Below are positions 52,037 to 60,161 of a stretch of DNA of 64,000 nt, piece after piece. Position numbers and translations under genes: made by a program. The notes under the pieces were generated by a model, which worked only from the letters and a program-made list of their open reading frames with translations, was not told the origin of the DNA and searched no databases. Position 1 is the stretch's first letter. Every line of letters begins with the position of its first letter. This DNA is from Mycobacterium sp. BK086 (GTDB lineage: Bacteria > Actinomycetota > Actinomycetes > Mycobacteriales > Mycobacteriaceae): contig SNWL01000003.1 of assembly GCA_004362315.1 (NCBI GenBank), forward strand, positions 2,069,526-2,133,525. Reading direction: 5' to 3'.

Positions 52037-52936
52037 ATGCGTTCCATCTGGAAAGGCTCGATCGCATTCGGTCTGGTGAACGTGCCTGTCAAGGTGTACA
52101 GCGCCACCGAGGACCACGATCTCAAGTTCCACCAGGTGCACGCCAAGGACAACGGCCGCATCCGCTACAAGCGCGTCTGCGAAGTATGCGGTGAGGTGGT
52201 CGAATACCGCGATATCGCCAAGGCGTACGAGTCCGACGACGGTCAGACCGTCATCATCACCGACGACGACATCGCGACCCTGCCCGAGGAACGCAGCCAC
52301 GAGATCGAGGTGGTCCAGTTCGTTCCCGCCAGCGAGATCGACCCGCTGATGTACGACCGCAGCTACTACCTGGAGCCCGACGGTAAGTCGTCGAAGTCCT
52401 ATGTGCTGCTGGCCAAGACGCTCGCCGACACCGATCGGGTGGCGATCGTCCACTTCGCGTTGCGCAACAAAACGCGCCTGGCCGCACTGAGAGTCAAGGA
52501 CTTCTCCAAGCGTGACGTGATGATCGTCCACACCCTGCTATGGCCCGACGAGATCCGCGACCCCGATTTCCCCGTCCTCGACAAGGAGGTGGAGATCAAG
52601 CCCGCCGAGCTGAAGATGGCCGGCCAGGTCGTCGAGTCGATGGCCGACGACTTCCATCCCGAGCAGTTCCGCGACACCTATCAGGAGCAGCTGCTCGAAC
52701 TCGTCCAGGCCAAGCTCGAAGGCGGCGAGGCCTTCACCGCCGAGGAGCAGCCGGCCGAGCTGGACGAGACCGAGGACGTCTCCGACCTGCTGGCCAAGCT
52801 GGAGGCCAGCGTCCAGCGCCGCCGGGGCCAGGCAGAAGACAAGGCGCCCGCCAAAAAAGCCCCGGCCAAGAAGGCAGCGAAGAAGGCTCCCGCCAAGAAG
52901 ACCGCCGCGAAGAAGGCCGCCGCCAAGAAGGCGTGA
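52037..52936 (+). CDS. ku: NHEJ end-binding protein Ku
   Basis: A 299-residue Ku. The core barrel starts [22 protein letters not shown] and includes [27 protein letters not shown] and [22 protein letters not shown]. The C-terminus is a lysine-alanine-proline-rich tail (repeated PAKKA/KKAAA, about 40 residues). Such extended tails are known in M. smegmatis Ku and bind DNA; M. tuberculosis Ku lacks them. It recruits LigD, encoded divergently. CATACT at 52025-52030 predicts transcription from the A of the ATG. Confidence 0.96.
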   Translation: MRSIWKGSIAFGLVNVPVKVYSATEDHDLKFHQVHAKDNGRIRYKRVCEVCGEVVEYRDIAKAYESDDGQTVIITDDDIATLPEERSHEIEVVQFVPASEIDPLMYDRSYYLEPDGKSSKSYVLLAKTLADTDRVAIVHFALRNKTRLAALRVKDFSKRDVMIVHTLLWPDEIRDPDFPVLDKEVEIKPAELKMAGQVVESMADDFHPEQFRDTYQEQLLELVQAKLEGGEAFTAEEQPAELDETEDVSDLLAKLEASVQRRRGQAEDKAPAKKAPAKKAAKKAPAKKTAAKKAAAKKA

Positions 52937-52942
52937 ACAAAA

Positions 52943-52956
52943 TAGAACGTGTTTCA
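52943..52956. promoter_or_regulatory. KstR-like site upstream of the SDR/DapB-like operon
   Basis: TAGAACGTGTTTCA matches TnnAACnnGTTnnA at all fixed positions. It lies 88 bases before the SDR start, and about 55 bases upstream of a likely start of transcription (-10 TACGGT at 52999-53004). This is further than usual for a repressor site, so its role is less certain than the site at 41264. Confidence 0.42.
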
Positions 52957-53030
52957 ATTTCGTTCCGAATTCCGCGTCGTCAACGCTCACGATCTTGTTA
53001 CGGTGTTCGCGGACAACGGAAGAGGGACAC

Positions 53031-53822
53031 GTGATACTCGACAAGTTCAGACTTGATGGTCAAGTTGCAGTGGTCACCGGCGCCGGCCGTGGCCTGGGTG
53101 CGGCGATCGCCGTCGCGTTCGCCGAAGTCGGCGCCGACGTCGTCATCGGCTCGCGGACCCAGTCCGAACTGGAGTCGGTCGCCAAGCAGATCGAGGCGGT
53201 CGGACGGCGCGCACACGTCGTCGTCGGCGACCTCGCGCACCCCGAGACGACGGCCGCGCTCGCCGGCACCGCCGTCGAGGCCTTCGGCAAGCTGGACATC
53301 GTCGTCAACAATGTCGGCGGCACCATGCCCAACGCCCTGCTGAACACTAGCGTCAAGGACATGAAGGATGCGTTCACCTTCAACGTCCTCACCGCGCACG
53401 CCCTAACCCTGGCCGCGGTGCCGTTGATGCTGGAGCACTCCGGCGGCGGCAACATCATCAACATCACCTCGACGATGGGCAAGCTGGCCGGGCGTGGCTT
53501 CGCCGCCTACAGCACCGCCAAAGCCGCGCTGGCGCACTACACCCGGCTGACCTCGCTCGACCTGTCCCCCAAGATTCGGGTCAACGCGATCGCGCCGGGT
53601 TCGATCCTCACCTCAGCACTGGAGATCGTGGCCTCCAACGATGCACTGCGCGACCCTATGGAGAAGGCGACGCCGATGAAGCGGCTCGGCGATCCGCTCG
53701 ATATCGCCGCGGCCGCCGTCTATCTCGCGTCGCCCGCGGCCAGTTATCTCACCGGCAAGATGATCGAGGTCGACGGCGGCCTCATCGTGCCGAACCTCGA
53801 TCTCCCGATCCCGGACCTGTAA
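53031..53822 (+). CDS. Short-chain dehydrogenase/reductase (Rv0927c-type)
   Basis: From GTG 53031 (GAAGAGGG four bases upstream) the protein has 263 residues, the same as Rv0927c. It has the [11 protein letters not shown] cofactor loop, [17 protein letters not shown] with the catalytic Ser region, YSTAKAA with Tyr and Lys, and [16 protein letters not shown] after the second strand suggests NADP. The next gene starts nine bases after the stop, giving an operon. The likely substrate is a hydroxyacyl-CoA or steroid, unproven. Confidence 0.9.
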   Translation: MILDKFRLDGQVAVVTGAGRGLGAAIAVAFAEVGADVVIGSRTQSELESVAKQIEAVGRRAHVVVGDLAHPETTAALAGTAVEAFGKLDIVVNNVGGTMPNALLNTSVKDMKDAFTFNVLTAHALTLAAVPLMLEHSGGGNIINITSTMGKLAGRGFAAYSTAKAALAHYTRLTSLDLSPKIRVNAIAPGSILTSALEIVASNDALRDPMEKATPMKRLGDPLDIAAAAVYLASPAASYLTGKMIEVDGGLIVPNLDLPIPDL

Positions 53823-53830
53823 GGAGCGCC

Positions 53831-54907
53831 ATGGCCATCCGCGTCGCACAAGTCGGCACCGGCAACGTCGGAATCCACGCGCTGAGGGCGCTGATCACCA
53901 ATCCTGAATTCGAACTCACCGACGTCTGGGTGTCTTCGGATTCCAAGGCGGGCAAGGACGCTGCCGAACTGGCCGGACTTCCCGACGCCACCGGTGTCGC
54001 GGCCACCACCGATCTCGACGCGATTCTCGCGGCCAAGCCGGATTGCGTCGTCTACAACGCGTTGGCCGACAACCGGCTGCCCGAAGCGCTGGAAGACTAC
54101 CGGCGCATCCTGGCCGCCGGCGTCAACGTCGTCGGCAGCGGCCCGGTGTTCCTGCAGTGGCCGTGGCAGGTGATTCCCGACGAGATGATCCAGCCGTTGG
54201 AAGATGCTGCCCAGCAAGGCAATTCGAGCCTGTTCGTCAACGGCATCGATCCCGGCTTCGCCAACGACCTACTACCGATGGCGCTGGCCAGCACCTGCCA
54301 GAACATCCAGCAGATCCGGTGCATGGAGATCCTCGACTACGCCACCTACGACAGCGCCACCGTCATGTTCGACGTGATGGGCTTCGGCAAGCCGATGGAC
54401 GAGATCCCGATGCTGCTGCAACCCGGTGTGCTGAGCCTGGCGTGGGGCTCGGTGATCCGCCAGATCGCGGCCGGACTCGGGCTCGAACTCGACGGCATCG
54501 AAGACATGTATGTGCGCGAGCCCGCTCCGGAGGACATCGAAATCGCCGCGGGCACCATCGCCAAGGGCACCGCCGCGGGGCTGCGGTTCGAGGTGATCGG
54601 CCTGGTGGGCGGTGCACCAGTCATCGTCGTCGAGCACGTCACCCGACTGCGCGAGGATCTGTACCCGGAGTGGCCGCAGCCCGCCCAGCCGGGGGGCAAC
54701 TACCGCATCGAGATCACCGGTGAACCGTCGTACGCCATGGATCTGTGCCTGAGCTCGCCGAACGGCGACCACAACCATGCCGGCCTGGTGGCCACCGCGA
54801 TGCGGCTCGTCAACGCGATCCCGTCGGTGGTGGCCGCACCCGCAGGGATCCGCACGACGATCGACTTACCGTTCGCGACTGGCAAAGGGCTGTACGCTGC
54901 TGGATAG
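53831..54907 (+). CDS. DapB-like NAD(P)-binding dehydrogenase (Rv0926c-type)
   Basis: A 358-residue protein with an N-terminal Rossmann domain (MAIRVAQVGTGNVGIHALRAL) like dihydrodipicolinate reductase, and a longer C-terminal half resembling 2,4-diaminopentanoate dehydrogenase-type proteins (NGIDPGFANDLLPMALAS, PNGDHNHAGLVATAMRL). It is well conserved in mycobacteria, usually beside the SDR encoded upstream, and has no established substrate. GGAG lies five bases before the ATG. Confidence 0.87.
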   Translation: MAIRVAQVGTGNVGIHALRALITNPEFELTDVWVSSDSKAGKDAAELAGLPDATGVAATTDLDAILAAKPDCVVYNALADNRLPEALEDYRRILAAGVNVVGSGPVFLQWPWQVIPDEMIQPLEDAAQQGNSSLFVNGIDPGFANDLLPMALASTCQNIQQIRCMEILDYATYDSATVMFDVMGFGKPMDEIPMLLQPGVLSLAWGSVIRQIAAGLGLELDGIEDMYVREPAPEDIEIAAGTIAKGTAAGLRFEVIGLVGGAPVIVVEHVTRLREDLYPEWPQPAQPGGNYRIEITGEPSYAMDLCLSSPNGDHNHAGLVATAMRLVNAIPSVVAAPAGIRTTIDLPFATGKGLYAAG

Positions 54908-54932
54908 GGGAACTGCCAGGAAGGGAATGCCG

Positions 54933-55256
54933 ATGCGGCTCAGGCTCCGCTATGTGTTTCCGATGGTCATCGCCGCCGGTGCTGCCGCAGGCGCGTTCGC
55001 GCCGATCGCAGTCGCCGATACGACGTTGATCGCCCCGTCAGTTCCCAGCTGTGTCGATACCGGGGGAAGTTCGGTCCTCGGTGGCCAGACCACCCAATGC
55101 GCCACCCCCGGCAACGTGCAGCTCAACGCAACCCCAGAAGTCCCCGAGGATTTCGCCTATCCCTGGGGCGACGAGTTCTACGGTCCCGCACTGATTTTCG
55201 GCGGTCCCGGTCCCGCAGGCGGCGGGGGCGGCGCCCATGGCGGCGGGGGCCGCTGA
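54933..55256 (+). CDS. Small exported protein, CVDTG family (copy 1)
   Basis: From ATG 54933 (AAGGGA six bases upstream) the 107-residue product has a signal peptide (FPMVIAAGAAAGAFAPIAVA-D). The core reads CVDTGGSSVLGG then QCATPGNVQLNATP, giving two cysteines. The end is Gly-rich (GPGPAGGGGGAHGGGG). The CVDTG...C.TPG..Q pattern is repeated in the next gene, so they are paralogues. Another ATG at 54927 is possible. Function unknown; likely secreted or wall-associated. Confidence 0.75.
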   Translation: MRLRLRYVFPMVIAAGAAAGAFAPIAVADTTLIAPSVPSCVDTGGSSVLGGQTTQCATPGNVQLNATPEVPEDFAYPWGDEFYGPALIFGGPGPAGGGGGAHGGGGR

Positions 55257-55286
55257 GTTCGAGATCGCGGCCACAAGGAGGCCACC

Positions 55287-55529
55287 ATGATGACCAAGAT
55301 TGCTCTTGGCGCTCCCCTACTGATTGCGGTTGCGGCCGTCGTACTGGCCGCCCCGGCGACCGCACGTCCCGCAGAATGCGTCGACACCGGACCCAGCACC
55401 ACGATGTGCCAGACCCCCGGGCACGCCCAGATCACCACCTCACCCAACCCGGCGCTGCAGAATCCGCTGGCCGGCTGGGGCTTCGGCGGTATCGGGATCG
55501 GGCTCGGCGGAATCTTCATCGGCCTCTGA
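55287..55529 (+). CDS. Small exported protein, CVDTG family (copy 2)
   Basis: An 80-residue product with a signal peptide (MMTKIALGAPLLIAVAAVVL, cleaved after ATA or ARPA). The core ECVDTGPSTTMCQTPGHAQ is similar to copy 1, and the end is Gly/Ile-rich (GFGGIGIGLGGIFIGL). AAGGAGG lies about six bases before the ATG. It is 30 bases after copy 1 on the same strand and upstream of mntH. Function unknown. Confidence 0.78.
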   Translation: MMTKIALGAPLLIAVAAVVLAAPATARPAECVDTGPSTTMCQTPGHAQITTSPNPALQNPLAGWGFGGIGIGLGGIFIGL

Positions 55530-55544
55530 CGAGCCCCTTAAGGT

Positions 55545-55558
55545 TTCGGGTACCCTAA
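55545..55558. promoter_or_regulatory. Palindrome upstream of mntH, candidate metal-regulator site
   Basis: TTCGGGTACCCTAA is a dyad (TTnGGGTACCCnAA) about 40 bases before the mntH start. Mycobacterial mntH genes are known to be controlled by the manganese regulator MntR. The site would fit such a role, but I cannot confirm the MntR consensus from memory. Confidence 0.4.
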
Positions 55559-55595
55559 CTTTCTTGTTGGCGTATCCGGATAGAAAGCTCGTCGA

Positions 55596-56819
55596 TTGGC
55601 ACAGGTGACGCGCGCCCCCAGGGCGGGCTGGTATCTGCTCGGCCCGGCGTTCGTCGCGGCCATCGCCTACGTCGATCCGGGCAACGTCGCTGCCAACATC
55701 AGCGCGGGCGCACAGTTCGGCTTCCTGCTGGTGTGGGTGATCGTCATGGCCAACGTGATGGCCGGGCTGGTGCAATACCTGTCGGCCAAACTGGGCCTGG
55801 TCACCGGCCGCACCCTGCCCGAAGCCGTCCGCGATCACACCCGCACCCCCAGCCGCATCGGGTACTGGATCCAGGCCGAGCTGGTCGCGATCGCGACCGA
55901 CCTCGCCGAGGTGGTGGGTGGCGCGATCGCGCTCCGCCTGCTGTTCGACCTGCCGCTGCTCGTCGGCGGTGTCATCACCGGCGTCGTCTCGCTGCTGCTG
56001 CTGGTCGTGCAGGACCGGCGCGGCCAACGGGTCTTCGAGCGGGTGATCACCGGACTGCTCCTGATCATCGCGATCGGCTTTCTGTCCAGCCTGTTCGTCA
56101 AGACACCACCGGCCGCAGACGTGGTAGCCGGCCTGATCCCCCGATTCGACGGCCCAGAAAGCGTCCTGCTGGCCACCGCGATGCTCGGCGCAACGGTGAT
56201 GCCACACGCGGTCTATCTGCATTCCGGACTCGCCCGCGACCGGCATGGGCACCCCGAGGCCGGCGCCGCACGCACCCGGCTGCTGCGGATCACCCGGTGG
56301 GACGTCGGCATCGCCATGCTGGTGGCCGGCGCGGTCAACATGTCCATGCTGCTGATCGCGGCGACAAATCTGCAGGGCCGCAACGACACCGACTCGATCG
56401 AGGGTGCACACGCGGCGGTCCGCGACGCCCTCGGACCCACAGTCGCGCTGCTCTTCGCGATCGGCCTGTTGGCCTCCGGGCTGGCGTCGACGTCGGTCGG
56501 CGCCTACGCCGGGGCGATGATCATGCAAGGGCTGCTTCACAAGACCTTTCCGATGCTGGTGCGCAGGCTGGTTACGCTGATCCCCGCCCTGGCGGTGCTG
56601 GCCATCGGTGTCGATCCCAGCCGCGCGCTCGTCATCTCCCAGGTGGTGTTGTCGTTCGGCATCCCATTCGCGCTGATTCCGCTGGTGCGGTTGACCAGCA
56701 ATCGCACGCTGATGGGTGCCGATACCAACGCCCGGCTGACGACCGCCCTTGGGTGGGCAGTGGCCACGATCATTACGCTGCTGAACGTGGTCCTGATCTA
56801 CCTGACGCTCGCGCACTGA
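55596..56819 (+). CDS. mntH: Nramp-family divalent metal (Mn2+) transporter
   Basis: A 407-residue transporter with about eleven membrane segments. The metal-binding motif DPGNVAANISAGAQFG lies in the first helix and MPHAVYLHSG in the sixth, the two Nramp signatures. It imports Mn2+ or Fe2+ with protons. The TTG start at 55596 has GAAAG eight bases upstream; GTG at 55605 is an alternative. Synteny with Rv0924c is complete on the downstream side. The gene that follows begins two bases after its stop. Confidence 0.95.
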   Translation: MAQVTRAPRAGWYLLGPAFVAAIAYVDPGNVAANISAGAQFGFLLVWVIVMANVMAGLVQYLSAKLGLVTGRTLPEAVRDHTRTPSRIGYWIQAELVAIATDLAEVVGGAIALRLLFDLPLLVGGVITGVVSLLLLVVQDRRGQRVFERVITGLLLIIAIGFLSSLFVKTPPAADVVAGLIPRFDGPESVLLATAMLGATVMPHAVYLHSGLARDRHGHPEAGAARTRLLRITRWDVGIAMLVAGAVNMSMLLIAATNLQGRNDTDSIEGAHAAVRDALGPTVALLFAIGLLASGLASTSVGAYAGAMIMQGLLHKTFPMLVRRLVTLIPALAVLAIGVDPSRALVISQVVLSFGIPFALIPLVRLTSNRTLMGADTNARLTTALGWAVATIITLLNVVLIYLTLAH

Positions 56820-56821
56820 GC

Positions 56822-57871
56822 ATGCGGCACCCGTACTTCGCCTACGGGTCCAATCTCTGTGTGCAGCAGATGGCCCGGCGTTGTCCCGAGGCCGCCGACC
56901 CCCGGCCGGCGACCTTGGCCGACCATGACTGGCTGATCAACGAGCGCGGGGTGGCCACCGTCGAACCCTTCACCGGTAGCACCGTTCACGGCGTGCTGTG
57001 GTCGTTGAGCGATCACGACCTCGCGGTGCTGGACAGCGCCGAAGGGGTTCCGGTGCGGTATCGCCGGGACCGGCTGACCGTGCAGACCGCCGACGGGCCG
57101 GCCCCGGCCTGGGTCTACATCGACCACCGCACCGAACCCGGCCCGCCGCGGCCCGGCTATCTAGAGCGCATCATCGACGGCGCGCTGCACCACGGCCTGC
57201 CGCAGCGCTGGGTGGACTTCCTACGACGGTGGGACCCGGCCCATTGGCCGCGTCCACTCGCATCGAACTCCTCTGGGCCGCAATCCCTTTCCGAACTCCT
57301 CGCCGACCCGGCGATCGTGGAGGTGAGCCGGCTGCGGTCCCGCTTCGGATTTCTCGCCATTCACGGCGGCGGCCTCGAGCAGATGACCGACGTCATCGCC
57401 GAACGTGCCGCCGACGCCGCGGGAGCGTCGCTGTATCTACTGCGCCACCCCGAGCACTATCCGCACCATCTGCCCTCGGCCCGGTATCTCGCCGACGAAT
57501 CCGAGCGGCTCGCCGAGTTTTTGGACCACGTCGACGTGGCGGTGTCGGTGCACGGTTACGGCCGCATCGGGCGCAGCACCGAACTGCTGGCCGGCGGCGG
57601 CAACCGGGCGCTGGCTCGCCACCTGGCCGACACGATCGATCTGCCCGGCTACCGGATCGTCACCGACATCGGCGCCATCCCCACCGAGCTGCGCGGCCTG
57701 CACCCCGACAACCCGGTCAACCGGGTCCGCGGTGGCGGTGCGCAACTGGAGCTGCCGACCCGGGTGCGCGGTATCAGCCCACGCAGCCAGCCGCCCAGCG
57801 ACGACGGGCTTTCGCCGGCGACGTCCGCGCTGGTGCAGGGGCTGGCCGCAGCCGCCCGCTCCTGGGGTTAG
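56822..57871 (+). CDS. Fusion of gamma-glutamylcyclotransferase-like and poly-gamma-glutamate hydrolase domains (Rv0923c-type)
   Basis: A 349-residue two-domain protein. Residues 1-150 are a GGCT/AIG2-like domain with the substrate loop YFAYGSNL and a later GVPVRYRRD. Residues 160-349 resemble phage-type poly-gamma-glutamate hydrolase (PghP): GFLAIHGGGLEQMTDVIAE (His and Glu), VSVHGYGR (second His) and NRALARHLAD. Both domains would cut gamma-glutamyl bonds, so the fusion may finish the breakdown of gamma-linked peptides. The start ATG lies two bases after the mntH stop. The catalytic Glu of classic GGCT is not clearly visible, so the first domain may only bind. Confidence 0.82.
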   Translation: MRHPYFAYGSNLCVQQMARRCPEAADPRPATLADHDWLINERGVATVEPFTGSTVHGVLWSLSDHDLAVLDSAEGVPVRYRRDRLTVQTADGPAPAWVYIDHRTEPGPPRPGYLERIIDGALHHGLPQRWVDFLRRWDPAHWPRPLASNSSGPQSLSELLADPAIVEVSRLRSRFGFLAIHGGGLEQMTDVIAERAADAAGASLYLLRHPEHYPHHLPSARYLADESERLAEFLDHVDVAVSVHGYGRIGRSTELLAGGGNRALARHLADTIDLPGYRIVTDIGAIPTELRGLHPDNPVNRVRGGGAQLELPTRVRGISPRSQPPSDDGLSPATSALVQGLAAAARSWG

Positions 57872-58971
57872 AGCCCGCCGAGAAGCAGGTACTGGGCCGC
57901 GGCCTGCTGCCGGGCATCCTGGGCGTGCGCCGACGTCGTGGTGAACGCGTAGCTCCCGGTGACGCCGTGGCATCCGTATCGTGAGAGCGGATTCCCGCCG
58001 CGGTCTACGCAGGTCACGTCCGGCACACCGCCCACCGCGTCGGTGACGATCGCCCCATCGGATAGCTCATCGGAGCTGATCCTGTCGATCAACAGCGCTG
58101 CCCCGCCAGCACTTTCGGCCCGGTACACCGTCGTGCGGCCCAACGCCACGGCGGTCACCCCGGCCGCGGCGAACCTGTCCGCGGCACGTACCGGATCCGC
58201 CTCGAAGTGCAGCGCCCCCGGTGCCGAGTACACGCCGACGGCCGGCGGCAAAGTGCGCGCCATCAGGCGGCTCGCGTCGACCAGCAGCGCGGGGTCGGTC
58301 GGGATGAGCGCGTCGACCCGCGGACCCTGGAGATCCAGGATCGCCGAGACGAGGCCGGTGGCCGCCGCCAGCGTATTGCGGGTCTGCACCCACTGATAGA
58401 GGACGAAAGGCCCGCGGGGCGTGAAGCTCTCCACGATGACCCCGCGGGGCATCGTGACGACCAGTGCAAGAGTCTCGCGATGGTGTGCGATCGCGACGGG
58501 TCGCGCCGGTTCGGCGACGACCATCTCCCTGGCGGCCGCCGACGCCGCGTCGGCATTCGGGAAGCGCATCACCAGGTTGACCACCGAGGTGGTGGGCGTC
58601 GGCTCACCCTCGGTGCTGCGCGCCGAGGAGAAACCGGCGACGAAACCGTTGGCCTCGGCGATCCCGGCCCGCCGCCCCCGGATGTCAGCCCGCAATCCCT
58701 GCGCGTCTGAAACCGGACCGGTGTTGGCGCTTTCCAATCGGCGAAGGGAGGTGTCGACATCGGTGGGCAGCACCACGCTCGCCGCCATGCTCTGACTTTC
58801 GATGACGGCCCCGATAGCCGTCCCAAATGTCACCGCAACTGGTGTCGTCGGATACGGCCCGACATCCAGCGGGCTTGCCGTGACAGCCACACCGGTGACC
58901 GGGCTGCAGCCGGCGATGCCCAGCACGAATGCGGCAAGCATGGTCGCCGCCCGTCGCGGTCGCGTCATCAC
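57868..58971 (-). CDS. Lipoprotein of the mycobacterial DUF7373-like family
   Basis: The 367-residue product has a lipoprotein signal with lipobox LGIAGC (Cys22). The mature protein has two similar alpha/beta halves with Arg/Asp-rich surface segments and a final domain containing CVDRGGNPLSRYGCHG, probably a disulfide pair. Homologues are abundant in mycobacteria with no known role. Start is ATG 58971 or 58968. It is convergent with the GGCT fusion gene (stops overlap by four bases) and divergent from the EhpF-like gene. Confidence 0.82.
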   Translation of the reverse strand: MMTRPRRAATMLAAFVLGIAGCSPVTGVAVTASPLDVGPYPTTPVAVTFGTAIGAVIESQSMAASVVLPTDVDTSLRRLESANTGPVSDAQGLRADIRGRRAGIAEANGFVAGFSSARSTEGEPTPTTSVVNLVMRFPNADAASAAAREMVVAEPARPVAIAHHRETLALVVTMPRGVIVESFTPRGPFVLYQWVQTRNTLAAATGLVSAILDLQGPRVDALIPTDPALLVDASRLMARTLPPAVGVYSAPGALHFEADPVRAADRFAAAGVTAVALGRTTVYRAESAGGAALLIDRISSDELSDGAIVTDAVGGVPDVTCVDRGGNPLSRYGCHGVTGSYAFTTTSAHAQDARQQAAAQYLLLGGL

Positions 58972-59070
58972 ATCAGCATGAATACCGGATGCAAACTCCA
59001 GCAGACTTCTCGGTTAACGACAGCCTCGCCTGGTATCGCATCTGGGAAAGCTGCTACAGGATCTCACTTT

Positions 59071-60159
59071 GTGGCCGATGTCGACTTCTCCCTGCTGGAT
59101 CTCCCGCGCCAGACGCCACCGGATCCGCAGACGTTCCTGCGCGCGGCGATGGCCTGGCACTTCGGGGCCGACACCGGTTCGCCGTACTGGCTGCGCACGG
59201 CCAGGGACCTCGACTTCGATCCGCTGACCGATATCCACACCTTCGCCGACCTCCGCCGGTTCCCGAACGTCGTCAACCAACTGCGTGACACCGCGGCCGA
59301 GGACCTGATCCCGCGCGGCTACGGATCGCCACCGCCGATCCCGATGATCTTCGAGTCCGGTGGCACCACCGGCGCACCCAAGCGGACAGCCCAGCTGCCG
59401 GACTGGGTGGCCCAGGTCGCCGACTGGCAGACCGACGACTTCCGTCGCGCCGGATTCGTCGGCGGACGCGGCTTCCTGTGCATGATGCCCAGCGGTCCGC
59501 ACGGGGTGGGCCACTTCTCCCGGGTGGTGTCGGGCCGCTTGGGTTCGATCTGCCATCTCATCGATCTCGATCCCCGATGGGTGAAGAAACTCGTCGCACG
59601 CGGGGCGGCCGGCGAGATGTCGGCGTACCTGAACCACCTTCTGCAACAAGCGGAATTCGTTCTACGCACCCAGGACATCGCCAACCTGCACACCACTCCC
59701 CCGCTGCTGGACGCCATCGCCCGCAATGACACGCTCGCGCAGCTGGTCGGCGAGAAGGTGCGGTTCATTCTGCTCAGCGGCGCCCACGTGGACCCCGACA
59801 CCCTCGACGTCCTGCGTGACGTCTTCCCGGCTGCGACGATCGCGATGGTGTTCGGCAGCACGATGATCCTGTCGCAGGCCCAAACCCGCACCGACGGCGA
59901 CACATTCGTCTTCGACCCGCGCAGTCCGTACGTCTTCTTCTGGGTGGTCGACCCCGACACCGGCGAGCAGGTCGGGTATGGCGAACGCGGCCAGGTGGTG
60001 ATGAACCACATCAGCAAGGGCATGTTCATTCCGAACAATCTCGAACGTGACAGCGCGATCCGCCTGCCCGGCCCCGACGGCCAGGTCGGCGACTCGGTCG
60101 CCGAGGTCGCTCCGGTGGCCGTCCTCGACGGTGAGCCGGTGATCGAAGGCGTGTACTGA
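59071..60159 (+). CDS. EhpF/CapK-like acyl-adenylating enzyme
   Basis: From GTG 59071 the product has 362 residues (393 if ATG 58978 is used). It has the ANL adenylation loop as FESGGTTGAPKRT and a shortened body compared with full acyl-CoA synthetases, like CapK, PaaK and EhpF. The final FIPNNLERDSAIRLPG region replaces the mobile C-terminal domain. EhpF of Pantoea adenylates a phenazine acid that its partner EhpG then reduces. An EhpG-like gene follows two bases after the stop here, so a two-protein carboxylic acid reductase is likely. AGGA lies nine bases before the GTG. Confidence 0.8.
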   Translation: MADVDFSLLDLPRQTPPDPQTFLRAAMAWHFGADTGSPYWLRTARDLDFDPLTDIHTFADLRRFPNVVNQLRDTAAEDLIPRGYGSPPPIPMIFESGGTTGAPKRTAQLPDWVAQVADWQTDDFRRAGFVGGRGFLCMMPSGPHGVGHFSRVVSGRLGSICHLIDLDPRWVKKLVARGAAGEMSAYLNHLLQQAEFVLRTQDIANLHTTPPLLDAIARNDTLAQLVGEKVRFILLSGAHVDPDTLDVLRDVFPAATIAMVFGSTMILSQAQTRTDGDTFVFDPRSPYVFFWVVDPDTGEQVGYGERGQVVMNHISKGMFIPNNLERDSAIRLPGPDGQVGDSVAEVAPVAVLDGEPVIEGVY

Positions 60160-60161
60160 CC

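Noticed and set aside
58978-59070. N-terminal extension of the EhpF-like protein from ATG 58978
   Set aside because: The extra 31 residues are low-complexity and lie in the divergent promoter region; GTG 59071 with AGGA fits better, though not decisively.
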